Shown here piece by piece: positions 23,936-32,129 of a DNA stretch of 37,998 nucleotides. Made by a program: the position numbers and the translations under genes. The notes under the pieces were generated by a model. That model worked only from the letters and a program-made list of their open reading frames with translations. It had not been told where the DNA came from and did no database searches. Numbering within the stretch: the first letter of the stretch is position 1; each line of letters begins with the position of its first letter. The DNA is from Iodobacter sp. (GTDB lineage: Bacteria; Pseudomonadota; Gammaproteobacteria; Burkholderiales; Chitinibacteraceae). The stretch is from positions 1 to 37,998 of the forward strand of contig NZ_JANXSO010000009.1 of NCBI RefSeq assembly GCF_025352645.1. Reading direction: 5' to 3'.

Positions 23936-24956
23936 GGGGAATCTCCCGGTAAGGCAAGACAATATGTATTTGATAATAGTCGTTATTCGCGTAAGTGCTT
24001 AAATTGGCTTCAGCATCAAAGTGAAGCAATAAGCGCTGGCGGATATTCTCTAGCGCCATGCCATTGCCTCGATGCTGGCTTACCGTACCTACGGGTGGTA
24101 ACGCGTTTTTAATGACCAGATGCACTTGCGTATCTTTCTGATAAATTCGAACCTGAACTGGGCTTGGTTCCAATATAGGTTCTACGCCGTAATAAATTGC
24201 ATTTTCTAACAAGGGCTGCAATAGCAAGGGGGGCAGAGCGGCCATCAAGGGCGCATCGTTAATATCCCATTCCACCTTTAACCTGTCCCCTAAACGTACG
24301 GCTTCAATATTTAAATAACGCCGAGCAATTTCAAGTTCGCACTTCAAACTAGCCAGCTGCTGCTTATCCACCATCACCACTCTGAATAAATCAGCCAAGT
24401 CTTCTAACACCTGCTCTGCCCGCCGTGGCTCACGACGAATCAATGACAACACCGCATTTAAGCTATTAAAAAAGAAATGCGGCCGGATCCTTGCTTGTAG
24501 CGCTGCCAATCTTGCTTCAGTGAGCCTAGGTGACAAAGATTTCCAGCGCAAACGCATGTAAAGCATTAAAGACACTACCAACATCATGGTAAACAGCAGC
24601 GCAGGAAGCAAGCCAGTCTGAGGTAGCAGCAAAGAAGTAAGTACTTTTCTTTGCCCGTACACCAGCAACATCGCCAGCAAATTAACCAAGACAATGCCAG
24701 TCCGGAAAGAAAGCGGCTTTAAGTAAGGCGCCGCTAAGGCCAAGCCTAATAAAGTACCTAATAGCGGCAGCTCCACCCACATTGCCGCCTCACCCAGCCT
24801 TAATGGCCACTCTTCCCAGCGTGATAGACCCAATAATACGTAAGCCAACATCCCCAAATGCACCACGACTAAAATACGCAAAATAACGCCAAAATTACGA
24901 AAATCTGGCAAAGGGACGGGCTCTTCGCTTAATTGCTCTAGCAGCATACGGTTCAT
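23904..24956 (-). CDS. LytS/AlgZ-type sensor histidine kinase
   Basis: The protein has 350 residues. It has four or more hydrophobic helices (about 22-140) and then a His_kinase domain of the LytS/YehU type. The phospho-acceptor is His160 in ARIRPHFFFNSLNAV; the N box is LLQPLLENAIYYGVEP, and the glycine box is reduced to RGNGMALENIRQRL. There is no separate periplasmic sensor domain, so the membrane helices probably detect the signal. It is the first gene of a two-gene unit with the LytTR regulator, divergent from comM over a 97-bp spacer. Confidence 0.92.
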   Translation of the reverse strand: MNRMLLEQLSEEPVPLPDFRNFGVILRILVVVHLGMLAYVLLGLSRWEEWPLRLGEAAMWVELPLLGTLLGLALAAPYLKPLSFRTGIVLVNLLAMLLVYGQRKVLTSLLLPQTGLLPALLFTMMLVVSLMLYMRLRWKSLSPRLTEARLAALQARIRPHFFFNSLNAVLSLIRREPRRAEQVLEDLADLFRVVMVDKQQLASLKCELEIARRYLNIEAVRLGDRLKVEWDINDAPLMAALPPLLLQPLLENAIYYGVEPILEPSPVQVRIYQKDTQVHLVIKNALPPVGTVSQHRGNGMALENIRQRLLLHFDAEANLSTYANNDYYQIHIVLPYREIPHGNTIAPFPC

Positions 24957-25053
24957 CCATGGGATACATCTGCGGTGTAAACGCCGATGATCTGTCTCAG
25001 AAACAAATGAAAACAGAGCCTACACTATAAGGATCTTATTACGGGCTTGCTGA

Positions 25054-26550
25054 ATGTCACTCGCCATTATCCATAGCCGCGCCATGATTGGTATTGAAGC
25101 GAGTGCCGTGCTGGTAGAAATCCACTTGGCAAACGGTTTACCGGCTTTTAACTTGGTAGGCTTACCCGATTTAGAAGTCAAAGAAAGCCGTGAACGGGTT
25201 CGGGCGGCCCTCGCCGTGTGCGGTTTTGAATTTCCCAACCAACGTATCACGGTCAATCTGGCCCCTGCCGATTTACCTAAATCATCTGGCCTCTTTGACT
25301 TACCCATCGCCATAGGCATTTTGGCAGCAAGTGGTCAGCTTCCTTTAGAGCAGCTTAATCATTTTGAATTCGCTGGCGAGTTAGGGCTATCGGGTGAACT
25401 ACGCTCTATTCGTGGTGCGCTAGGTATGGCTTGGGCTGCCCAAGCGGCAAATAGAACGCTTATTTTACCCGCCGCCAGCGCCGCAGAAGCCGCCTTACTC
25501 AGCAGCGCCAGCGTGCTTTCGGCGACTCATCTGATGCAAGTTTGCCGTCATTTACTAGGCAGTGATCCACTGCCTATCGCCCAGCCACTGGCGATAGAAG
25601 CGCCACCAGCCATGCTCGATTTAAGCGAGGTAAAAGGGCAGCAACAGGCCAAACGCGCACTAGAAATTGCCGCAGCAGGTAGGCACAGCCTGCTCTTAAT
25701 TGGCCCTCCCGGCACAGGAAAATCCATGCTGGCGCAGCGTTTGCCAAGCTTGCTTCCCAAGATGAATGAGCTGGAAGCGCTAGAAGCCGCCAGAATTCAA
25801 TCACTAGGTAGAGAGCGTCTAGATGCCAGCCGCTTTGGAGTTCGCGCTTACCGAGCGCCCCATCACACCGCATCTGCGGTGGCTTTAGTGGGCGGAGGAA
25901 GTGTGCCGCAGCCAGGCGAAATCTCCTTAGCCCATCACGGCGTATTATTTTTAGATGAATTACCCGAGTTTGATCGCAAGGTGTTAGAGGTTTTACGCGA
26001 GCCACTAGAAAGCCAAAAAATTCATATTGCCCGTGCCGCGCATTCAACCATCTTCCCAGCCGATTTCCAATTGATCGCCGCCATGAATCCCTGCCCATGC
26101 GGCTTTTTGGGCCACCCAAAGAAAGCCTGCCGCTGCACGCCCGATCAAGTTGCCCGCTACCGAAGCAAATTATCCGGCCCCTTTATGGATAGAATCGACC
26201 TAGTGATCGAAGTGCCATTATTACCAGAAAGTACGCTGCTGGCCGCGGCCACAGGGGAATTATCCAGCGTAGTAAGGCAACGTGTGGCAGCGGCTCACCT
26301 CAAACAAGAAGCGCGGCAACAAACGCCCAATGCGCGGCTTAGCGGCAAATTACTAGAACAACATTGCCCCTTAAACAACGATGCCCGAGGCCTACTGCAA
26401 ACCGCGATCCAAAAACTATCACTCTCCGCACGCGCCACCCACCGCGTGTTGAAAGTAGCCAGAACCATTGCCGATCTAGCCGGAGAAGACGGCATTAGCA
26501 CCAGCCATATTGCCGAAGCAATTCAATATCGGCGAGGCTTGGGCGGGTGA
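25054..26550 (+). CDS. comM: YifB/ComM family AAA+ ATPase
   Basis: ComM is a hexameric helicase that drives branch migration when imported single-stranded DNA recombines with the chromosome during natural transformation. The 498-residue protein has an N-terminal ChlI-like domain (NLVGLPDLEVKESRERVRAA, INLAPADLPK-type strand), Walker A GPPGTGKSMLAQRLP, the sensor region APHHTASAVALVGG, Walker B VLFLDELPEF, the Cys cluster PCPCGFLGH...CRCTPDQ, and a C-terminal lid domain (SARATHRVLKVARTIADL). It is monocistronic. With three pilins in the same window, it fits a naturally competent organism. Confidence 0.95.
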   Translation: MSLAIIHSRAMIGIEASAVLVEIHLANGLPAFNLVGLPDLEVKESRERVRAALAVCGFEFPNQRITVNLAPADLPKSSGLFDLPIAIGILAASGQLPLEQLNHFEFAGELGLSGELRSIRGALGMAWAAQAANRTLILPAASAAEAALLSSASVLSATHLMQVCRHLLGSDPLPIAQPLAIEAPPAMLDLSEVKGQQQAKRALEIAAAGRHSLLLIGPPGTGKSMLAQRLPSLLPKMNELEALEAARIQSLGRERLDASRFGVRAYRAPHHTASAVALVGGGSVPQPGEISLAHHGVLFLDELPEFDRKVLEVLREPLESQKIHIARAAHSTIFPADFQLIAAMNPCPCGFLGHPKKACRCTPDQVARYRSKLSGPFMDRIDLVIEVPLLPESTLLAAATGELSSVVRQRVAAAHLKQEARQQTPNARLSGKLLEQHCPLNNDARGLLQTAIQKLSLSARATHRVLKVARTIADLAGEDGISTSHIAEAIQYRRGLGG

Positions 26551-26565
26551 TGAAGGATAGGTAAT

Positions 26566-26654
26566 GTAGGGTGGGCCCCCGTGTCCACGTATTTATTTGC
26601 ATGATTTTTAACCATCGCCCGCGTGGGCACGATAAAGCCTTGTGCCCACCCTAG
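26566..26654. repeat. GTAGGGTGGGC-ended palindrome between comM and parE
   Basis: The left arm GTAGGGTGGGC (26566-26576) matches the reverse complement of the right arm TGCCCACCCTA ending at 26653. An inner GCCCGCGTGGGCAC hairpin lies inside. It is a non-coding dispersed repeat of the same class as 33609-33705. Confidence 0.65.
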
Positions 26655-26725
26655 ATTTTTTATATCTAGCCTTGTGGTAGTTAATTTTGTCTCAGCTTGC
26701 TAGACTCCGAGGCACTTTAGTAATC

Positions 26726-26741
26726 GGTTTCACGTGAAACA
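26726..26741. promoter_or_regulatory. Candidate ParB-binding parS site at the parE start codon
   Basis: GGTTTCACGTGAAACA matches the bacterial chromosomal parS consensus TGTTTCACGTGAAACA at 15 of 16 positions, and its 14-bp core GTTTCACGTGAAAC is a perfect palindrome. The final A is the first base of the parE ATG, so bound ParB would cover the translation and perhaps the transcription start region of parE. No parA or parB gene is in the window. Confidence 0.75.
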
Positions 26742-28717
26742 TGGCAACTCCTAAATACGACGAATCCTCCGTTAAGGTCTTAAAGGGCCTTGATCCTGTC
26801 CGGCACCGCCCGGGTATGTACACTCGCACCGATAACCCACTGCACATCTGCCAAGAAGTCATCGACAACGCGGCCGATGAGGCTTTGGGCGGCTACGCCA
26901 CCAAAATTGATGTGGTGCTGTATCGCAATCAAAGCGTGCGCGTTTCTGACAACGGCCGTGGCATTCCGGTTGGAATACACCCAGAAGAAGGCGTACCAAC
27001 GGTGCAGGTGGTGTTTACCCAGCTGCACGCTGGCGGTAAGTTCGATAAAAAAGACGGCGGTGCTTATGCGTTTTCTGGCGGCTTGCATGGCGTTGGCGTA
27101 TCAGTCACCAATGCGCTATCCACGCGTTTAGAGGTTGAAGTCAAACGCGATGGTCAGTTGCACCGCTTAGTATTTGGTAGCGGTGATGTGATTGAGCCGC
27201 TAGTGGTGCTAGGCAGCTGCGCTAAAAAAGACAGTGGAACCAGCGTTTATGTTGAGCCTGATCCCAAATACTTTGATTCGCCGCTGATTCCGCAAGCAGA
27301 TTTAGAACATCAGCTCAAATCCAAGGCCGTGCTCTTGCCTGGCCTTGTGGTCAATCTAGCTATTGAGCAAGCCAATGGCGAAATGATCAATAAGAGCTGG
27401 TGCTACCCTGATGGCTTAACCGGTTATTTATCTGAAAAAGTAGCGGGTTACACCCAGCTCATCCCTATTTTTGAGGGTGAGAAATATATCGAGCAGGTTG
27501 ACGATACCTTTTCGCTAGGTGAAGGTTGCGCTTGGGCGCTAACTTGGACCGATGAAGGCCCTGTTAACCGCGAATCTTACGTTAATCTGATCACCACGCC
27601 TTCCGGCGGCACCCATGAATCAGGCTTACGTGATGGCGTGTTTCAGGCGGTTAAAACCTTTATTGAGTTCCACAGCCTGCTGCCTAAGGGCGTAAAAGTA
27701 CTGCCAGAAGACTTATTTGGCCGCTGCTCCTTTGTATTGTCCGCCAAGATTCTAGACCCTCAGTTTCAAGGCCAAACTAAAGATAAGCTAACCAGCCGTG
27801 ATGGCTTAAAGCTGGTTTCTACCGTGGTGCGCTCACCATTTGAAATTTGGCTGAATCAACACGTTGATCTGGCTAAAAAACTAGCTGAGCTGTGCATCCG
27901 TGCAGCGCAAGCGCGGCAAAAAAATTCACAAAAAGTAGAAAAGAAAAAATCCTCTGGCGTGGCGGTTTTACCCGGCAAGCTTACCGATTGCGCATCGGAT
28001 GAAACCGAGCGCTGCGAGTTATTTTTAGTTGAGGGTGATTCGGCGGGTGGCTCGGCCAAGCAAGGCCGTGATAAGGATTTTCAAGCCATTCTGCCGCTGC
28101 GCGGTAAGGTGCTGAATACTTGGGAGGTCGATCGCGACCAGATTTTTGCCAATAATGAAGTACACGATATGGCGGTTGCCATTGGGGTTGATCCGCATAC
28201 GCTAGGGGATAGCAAGGCGGATTTATCTGGCCTGCGCTACGGCAAAATTATCATCATGTCGGATGCGGACGTAGATGGCAGCCATATTCAGGTGCTGCTA
28301 CTCACGCTGTTTTATCGCCATTTTCCGCAGCTGATTGCAGCGGGGCATATTCATGTGGCCCAGCCACCGCTATACCGTGTAGACGTGGCTGGCAGTGGCA
28401 AGGCCAAGCCACCGCGTAAATTTTATGCGCTAGATGAGGGCGAGTTAACGGCTATTTTAGACAAGCTTCGCGTCGAAAAAGTACGTGAAAACGCATGGAG
28501 CATTAGCCGCTTTAAAGGGCTTGGTGAAATGAATGCCGAGCAATTATTCGACACCACCATGAACCCTGATACCCGCCGCATGCTACGTGTGGGTATTAAC
28601 GATGATGTAGCGCTCAATACCCGTGAGCTGATGCATATGCTGATGGGCAAGACCGAGGCCAGCAGCCGCAAAGCTTGGCTAGAGGCGCGTGGTAATGAAG
28701 CTGAAGCAGATATTTAA
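26741..28717 (+). CDS. parE: DNA topoisomerase IV subunit B
   Basis: ParE is the ATPase subunit of topoisomerase IV, which unlinks replicated chromosomes with ParC. The 658-residue protein has the GHKL motifs EVIDNAADEALGG, DNGRGIPVGIHPEEG and GGLHGVGVSVTNALS, the transducer Lys region around QTKDKL, and the TOPRIM motifs LVEGDSAGGSAKQGRD and MSDADVDGSHI. The C-terminal KGLGEMNAEQLFDTTMNP is characteristic. The ATG at 26741 gives the family start but has only a weak SD, because the upstream sequence is the parS-like palindrome. parC is not adjacent. It ends at a bidirectional terminator. Confidence 0.97.
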   Translation: MATPKYDESSVKVLKGLDPVRHRPGMYTRTDNPLHICQEVIDNAADEALGGYATKIDVVLYRNQSVRVSDNGRGIPVGIHPEEGVPTVQVVFTQLHAGGKFDKKDGGAYAFSGGLHGVGVSVTNALSTRLEVEVKRDGQLHRLVFGSGDVIEPLVVLGSCAKKDSGTSVYVEPDPKYFDSPLIPQADLEHQLKSKAVLLPGLVVNLAIEQANGEMINKSWCYPDGLTGYLSEKVAGYTQLIPIFEGEKYIEQVDDTFSLGEGCAWALTWTDEGPVNRESYVNLITTPSGGTHESGLRDGVFQAVKTFIEFHSLLPKGVKVLPEDLFGRCSFVLSAKILDPQFQGQTKDKLTSRDGLKLVSTVVRSPFEIWLNQHVDLAKKLAELCIRAAQARQKNSQKVEKKKSSGVAVLPGKLTDCASDETERCELFLVEGDSAGGSAKQGRDKDFQAILPLRGKVLNTWEVDRDQIFANNEVHDMAVAIGVDPHTLGDSKADLSGLRYGKIIIMSDADVDGSHIQVLLLTLFYRHFPQLIAAGHIHVAQPPLYRVDVAGSGKAKPPRKFYALDEGELTAILDKLRVEKVRENAWSISRFKGLGEMNAEQLFDTTMNPDTRRMLRVGINDDVALNTRELMHMLMGKTEASSRKAWLEARGNEAEADI

Positions 28718-28737
28718 ATAGCTTTAAGTATAAAAGA

Positions 28738-28773
28738 AGGGCCGCTAAACAATATGTCTAGTGGCCCTTTTTT
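28738..28773 (+). terminator. Bidirectional terminator between parE and the M48 gene
   Basis: GGGCCGCTA pairs with TAGTGGCCC (one mismatch) and is followed by TTTTTT on the plus strand; the left flank AAAAGAA gives a weaker T-tract on the minus strand. It separates two convergent genes. Confidence 0.85.
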
Positions 28774-28777
28774 GTGC

Positions 28778-30118
28778 TTACTTAAGCTTGCGGAATAGCT
28801 TGCCTATCAATGTTGAATCTTCTGTGTGCTCTGTATCATTTTCATCAGGAATAAGTTCGCAATGATCTGGCAGCGCATCAGCATCAACCTTGCCAGCAAC
28901 AAGGCAGCTCCAGCTAATCTGGCTATTTTCATTGGCCGATGGGCTCAGAATAATTTTCTTATCCTGATGCGGCGCATTCAATGTCACCGTTACTTCAACG
29001 GATTCGGAATCCAGTTCAACATCTTTAACAATGCCATTAGCTGGTTTTTTAAAGCCCAAAGCTTCTAAATCAGCAGGAGCATATTCATTGTCTGCGTAGA
29101 ACTGACCAACTAAATTTGCCGCAGTATGGCCAGCTTCATAAGCTTGGCTTAACTCAACACGGGTTTTGGCATTCAGCGCTTTAGTCTGATATTTGCTATA
29201 TGCAGAAATGGAGATTGGCAGCAGAATCAGTAGCAGATAAAGATAAACTACCATCGCTCCGATCAGACCAAAACCGGTATTGGGGATAGTGGCAGAAATC
29301 AGCCAAGCAAAAATATTGCGCCGTGGAAATACGGTTTCTTCGCCTTTTTCAATTCGCGCCACGCGCTTGCACAGCCATGGGTAATCAGCAGTCAGCTCAT
29401 TAACCGCCATCCAGAAGCCATCGGTATCCTTAGTCTGAGCGATATAGGCCTGGGTATTTAGTGTTTTCCAACGGGTACTACCAGCAGCTAATACCGCCAA
29501 CGCATGTACTGCGCTTTGCTTATTATTGCTGCAAGCTAAGCCATACTGATCACAGCTGTATTCTCTGGCACGAGAATAAGCCGTGCCCAGTAGTGGAATC
29601 CAAGTTGCAAACACCAGCCACCAGTGATGAACCAAATGCTTTTGCGCAATATGGCCTAATTCATGGCCGATATAAAAGTTAAGCGCTTCAGGATCATCCT
29701 GCAATGCATCCACAATATCGCTTAATAAAACCACGTAATAACGGCGTAAAAAACGTGTTGCAAAGGCATTTAAAGCGCCATTGCCGGTCATTAAATAAAA
29801 CTCTGGCAACTTGCTTACACCGGTAATCTGGCAGCAGGCTACAAAGCGATCGTGTAAATCTGGGAATTGCTCTGCGGTAACGCGTACGCCATTACCCCGC
29901 ACATAAGAAATAAAATATGAAAAACCGAACAAGCCGATGAGATACAGCACCAGCATAATGATCCAGATAATTCCCAAAGTAGCTATGGTTAGCCCTAGCC
30001 AACACAAGCCAGAAATCAGCGCCATAATTATAAACAGCCGCTGCTCATTCGCATAAGGCTTGATATTTGCTCGCTGGATTGCATTGCCCTGCCGTGGTAC
30101 TGCGCCCTGCTCTTCCAT
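28778..30118 (-). CDS. M48-family membrane metalloprotease with a C-terminal pilin-like domain
   Basis: The protein has 446 residues. Two membrane helices (about 28-70) precede an HtpX-like M48 zinc protease domain with HELGH (152-156) and the third ligand Glu186 in AREYSCD. A third hydrophobic helix (about 281-305) then runs into what looks like a full pilin fold: SISAYSKYQTKALNAKTRVE follows the helix as in PilA. Next come an amphipathic segment ending QFYADNEYAPADLEALG, beta strands (VEVTVTLNAP, KKIILSPSA), and a closing disulfide motif ISWSCLVAG...LPDHC (Cys405, Cys420). Pilins end in the same WxC...LPxxC pattern. There is no PilD leader, so the domain stays anchored. A role in sensing or processing pilins is inferred only. 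Confidence 0.85.
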   Translation of the reverse strand: MEEQGAVPRQGNAIQRANIKPYANEQRLFIIMALISGLCWLGLTIATLGIIWIIMLVLYLIGLFGFSYFISYVRGNGVRVTAEQFPDLHDRFVACCQITGVSKLPEFYLMTGNGALNAFATRFLRRYYVVLLSDIVDALQDDPEALNFYIGHELGHIAQKHLVHHWWLVFATWIPLLGTAYSRAREYSCDQYGLACSNNKQSAVHALAVLAAGSTRWKTLNTQAYIAQTKDTDGFWMAVNELTADYPWLCKRVARIEKGEETVFPRRNIFAWLISATIPNTGFGLIGAMVVYLYLLLILLPISISAYSKYQTKALNAKTRVELSQAYEAGHTAANLVGQFYADNEYAPADLEALGFKKPANGIVKDVELDSESVEVTVTLNAPHQDKKIILSPSANENSQISWSCLVAGKVDADALPDHCELIPDENDTEHTEDSTLIGKLFRKLK

Positions 30119-30332
30119 AATGCCTCAATGTGTATTTTTACAAGGCGGTGATTATAGCTTGTAAACGTGCATGTACTTACTTGAATCTTGTACTTGTCAA
30201 TTAACTACATAAGTATTTATACCAACATGCGTAAGATTGTAAATTATTAATAATTTGCCGTGGATCAACAGAATTTCAGCTTTACTCAAGTAGAATCCGA
30301 CTAAATTAGTCGGGAATTATTAGGAGCTACAG
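30119..30332. promoter_or_regulatory. Divergent promoter region, M48 protease and hemerythrin-nnrS
   Basis: This 214-base AT-rich spacer holds the promoters of both genes. The half nearest the hemerythrin gene contains a well-placed FNR/Dnr-type site and a -10 element (listed separately). I see no distinct operator for the M48 gene. Confidence 0.6.
30255..30268 (+). promoter_or_regulatory. FNR/Dnr-type operator upstream of hemerythrin-nnrS
   Basis: TTGCCGTGGATCAA matches the FNR/ANR/Dnr pattern TTGAT-N4-ATCAA at 8 of 10 fixed positions. Its centre (30261.5) is 41.5 bases upstream of the start predicted from the -10 element TAGAAT at 30291-30296, exactly the class II activation position. An oxygen- or NO-responsive CRP/FNR regulator is therefore expected to switch on the downstream pair. 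Confidence 0.7.
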
Positions 30333-30860
30333 ATGATGCTGTTTTCATCCGAATCGGTCACATTTGAAACACCCATTGCCATGCTGACCGCCTGTCATGA
30401 CAGGGTGCGTCAGTACGCGGCTCTAACACACAAGCTTGCTCTACACCTGCGTAAAAACGGCGCGGATGCCAAAGCTCAAGAGGCAGCAGCAAGCATCCTG
30501 CGTTATTTTGATATCGCAGCCCCCTTGCACCACGATGACGAAGATCTCGATTTATTCCCACTCTTAAGCCAGCACGGCCAACCAGAGCTGCAAGCCATCA
30601 TTGCGGCCACCAGCGCCGAACACGCCACGCTAGGCCTGCTCTGGCAAGAAGTACGACGCTATTTAGTACCACTAGCGGCTAGCAAGGGCGGGGCATTACC
30701 ACTGGCTTTAGCAGAGGACTTTGCTAATCTCTACTCGGCCCATGCCCAGCTAGAAGAAACAGCCATCTACCCCTATGCCGCACAATTACTCGATGCGGCC
30801 ACCTTGGCAACCATGGGCCAGAAAATGGCAAACCGACGTATGCAAGGTACTAAAAAATGA
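30333..30860 (+). CDS. Hemerythrin-domain protein
   Basis: The protein is a soluble four-helix bundle of 175 residues. Di-iron ligand candidates are visible at CHDRV (His22), HHDDED (His66, Glu70), AEHATL (His97) and HAQLEETAIYP (His137, Glu141). This HHE-type set binds a non-haem di-iron centre that reacts with O2 or NO. The ATG at 30333 has AGGAG six bases upstream. It overlaps nnrS by the ATGA arrangement, so the two are made together. With the FNR/Dnr-type promoter this suggests NO or oxygen sensing or scavenging, possibly iron-centre repair of the YtfE kind, though YtfE/RIC-specific N-terminal features are absent. Confidence 0.88.
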   Translation: MMLFSSESVTFETPIAMLTACHDRVRQYAALTHKLALHLRKNGADAKAQEAAASILRYFDIAAPLHHDDEDLDLFPLLSQHGQPELQAIIAATSAEHATLGLLWQEVRRYLVPLAASKGGALPLALAEDFANLYSAHAQLEETAIYPYAAQLLDAATLATMGQKMANRRMQGTKK

Positions 30861-32041
30861 AAACCTTCCTTAGTGCCCCACATCGAGTCGGTTTTTTTAG
30901 CGGCACGCTTTTACTGATTCTCAGCCTTGCTTGGTGGGCTAGCGAGATGCTACTCAGAGCCAAGGGCAGCACGCTGGCAAGCAGCATTGCGCCGATGTTT
31001 TTACACGGCTATCTAATGCTGTATGGTTTTTTTCCGCTGTTTATGTTGGGCTTTATTTATACGGCAGGACCAAAGTGGCTAAACGTTGCCAGCCCAAGCG
31101 CACCGCTGTATGTGCCAATTATCTTGGGCTACGCCCTAGGCAGCGCCTTGCTGATTGCAGCGCTGGCATGGCCCTCGTTGCTAATCTTAGGCATTGCGCT
31201 ACATTTCCTTAGCTGGGGAGCCGCCTGCTGGGTATGGTTTAGCCGAATCTTAGCCAGCCATGCCACAGATCGCAGCCATGCCATCGCTATTGCCCTTGCC
31301 TTTGGCTTAGGTTGGCTAGGGCAAGGATTTGCGCTGTTTTGGGTGGCATTTTCCTCGACCAATAGCTGGCTCAGCATGGTAGAAATCGGCCTGTGGGGAT
31401 TTTTATTACCGGTTTTTTTAACCGTAAGCCATAGAATGCTGCCGTTTTTCTCCGCCAACGCGCTCGCTAATTACACCGCTTGGCGGCCGCGCTGGCTGCT
31501 TAACGCCATGCTTGCGCTGGCTTGGGCCCATGCAGCGTTTAGGCTGGCTGGGCATAATAGTATTGGTGTGGATGTGCTGTTTGCAGGCCTGCTGCTTTAT
31601 ACCAGCTGGCGCTGGCGGCTATTTGCAGCGCTGCAAAACCGCTTATTAGCTATGCTGCATCTGGCGTTTGCTTGGGCAGGCATCGCCATGCTGCTCTACA
31701 CCGTGCAAGACGCTGCCGCCTTAGCCGGCTGGGCTATTTTAGGATTTGCTCCGCTACATGCACTGACCATTGGCTTTTTTGGCACCATGCTGCTGGGCTT
31801 TGCTACCCGAGTCAGCCTTGGCCACGCCGGCCTGCCACTACTTCTTAGCCGCATGGCTTGGACGCTCTACTGCCTACTCCACGGTGTTACTCTGGCCCGT
31901 GTCCTTGCCGATATCATTGGCCAATGGCAAACACCACTACTCTGCGCTGCAGCCTTAGGAGCTTTAGCTGCTTTCCTGCTCTGGGGCAGCCGCTTTATGC
32001 CAGTCTATTTAAAGCCGAGAGCGGATGGCAAGGCAGGTTAA
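30857..32041 (+). CDS. nnrS: NnrS-family membrane protein
   Basis: The protein has 394 residues and about 12 hydrophobic helices. The first segment MKTFLSAPHRVGFFSGTLLL carries the NnrS-type His near the N-terminus, and HGYLMLYGFFPLFMLGFIYTAGPKWLNV, TVSHRMLPFFSANAL, HALTIGFFGTMLLGFATRVSLGHAG are family hallmarks with conserved His, Arg and Gly. NnrS proteins are haem- and copper-containing and relieve nitrosative stress; their exact chemistry is unsettled. The gene is coupled to the hemerythrin gene. A weak hairpin follows before the phosphopantetheinyl transferase gene. Confidence 0.93.
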   Translation: MKTFLSAPHRVGFFSGTLLLILSLAWWASEMLLRAKGSTLASSIAPMFLHGYLMLYGFFPLFMLGFIYTAGPKWLNVASPSAPLYVPIILGYALGSALLIAALAWPSLLILGIALHFLSWGAACWVWFSRILASHATDRSHAIAIALAFGLGWLGQGFALFWVAFSSTNSWLSMVEIGLWGFLLPVFLTVSHRMLPFFSANALANYTAWRPRWLLNAMLALAWAHAAFRLAGHNSIGVDVLFAGLLLYTSWRWRLFAALQNRLLAMLHLAFAWAGIAMLLYTVQDAAALAGWAILGFAPLHALTIGFFGTMLLGFATRVSLGHAGLPLLLSRMAWTLYCLLHGVTLARVLADIIGQWQTPLLCAAALGALAAFLLWGSRFMPVYLKPRADGKAG

Positions 32042-32129
32042 TCGGCTAACGATAGGGCGCAGCGCAAAGCGCTCTATAAATTTCCAGCAAAGCGCTTATC
32101 ATAAGCAGCCTACCATCTCGAGTTTTAGC

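Noticed and set aside
25574-26119. A 181-codon minus-strand frame opposite comM
   Set aside because: It is a shadow of the ComM reading frame, with an Arg/Trp/Leu-rich composition and no recognisable domain.
32025-32129. An earlier start for the phosphopantetheinyl transferase, overlapping nnrS
   Set aside because: The extra 35 residues are Arg/Lys/Ser-rich and unlike the family N-terminus.
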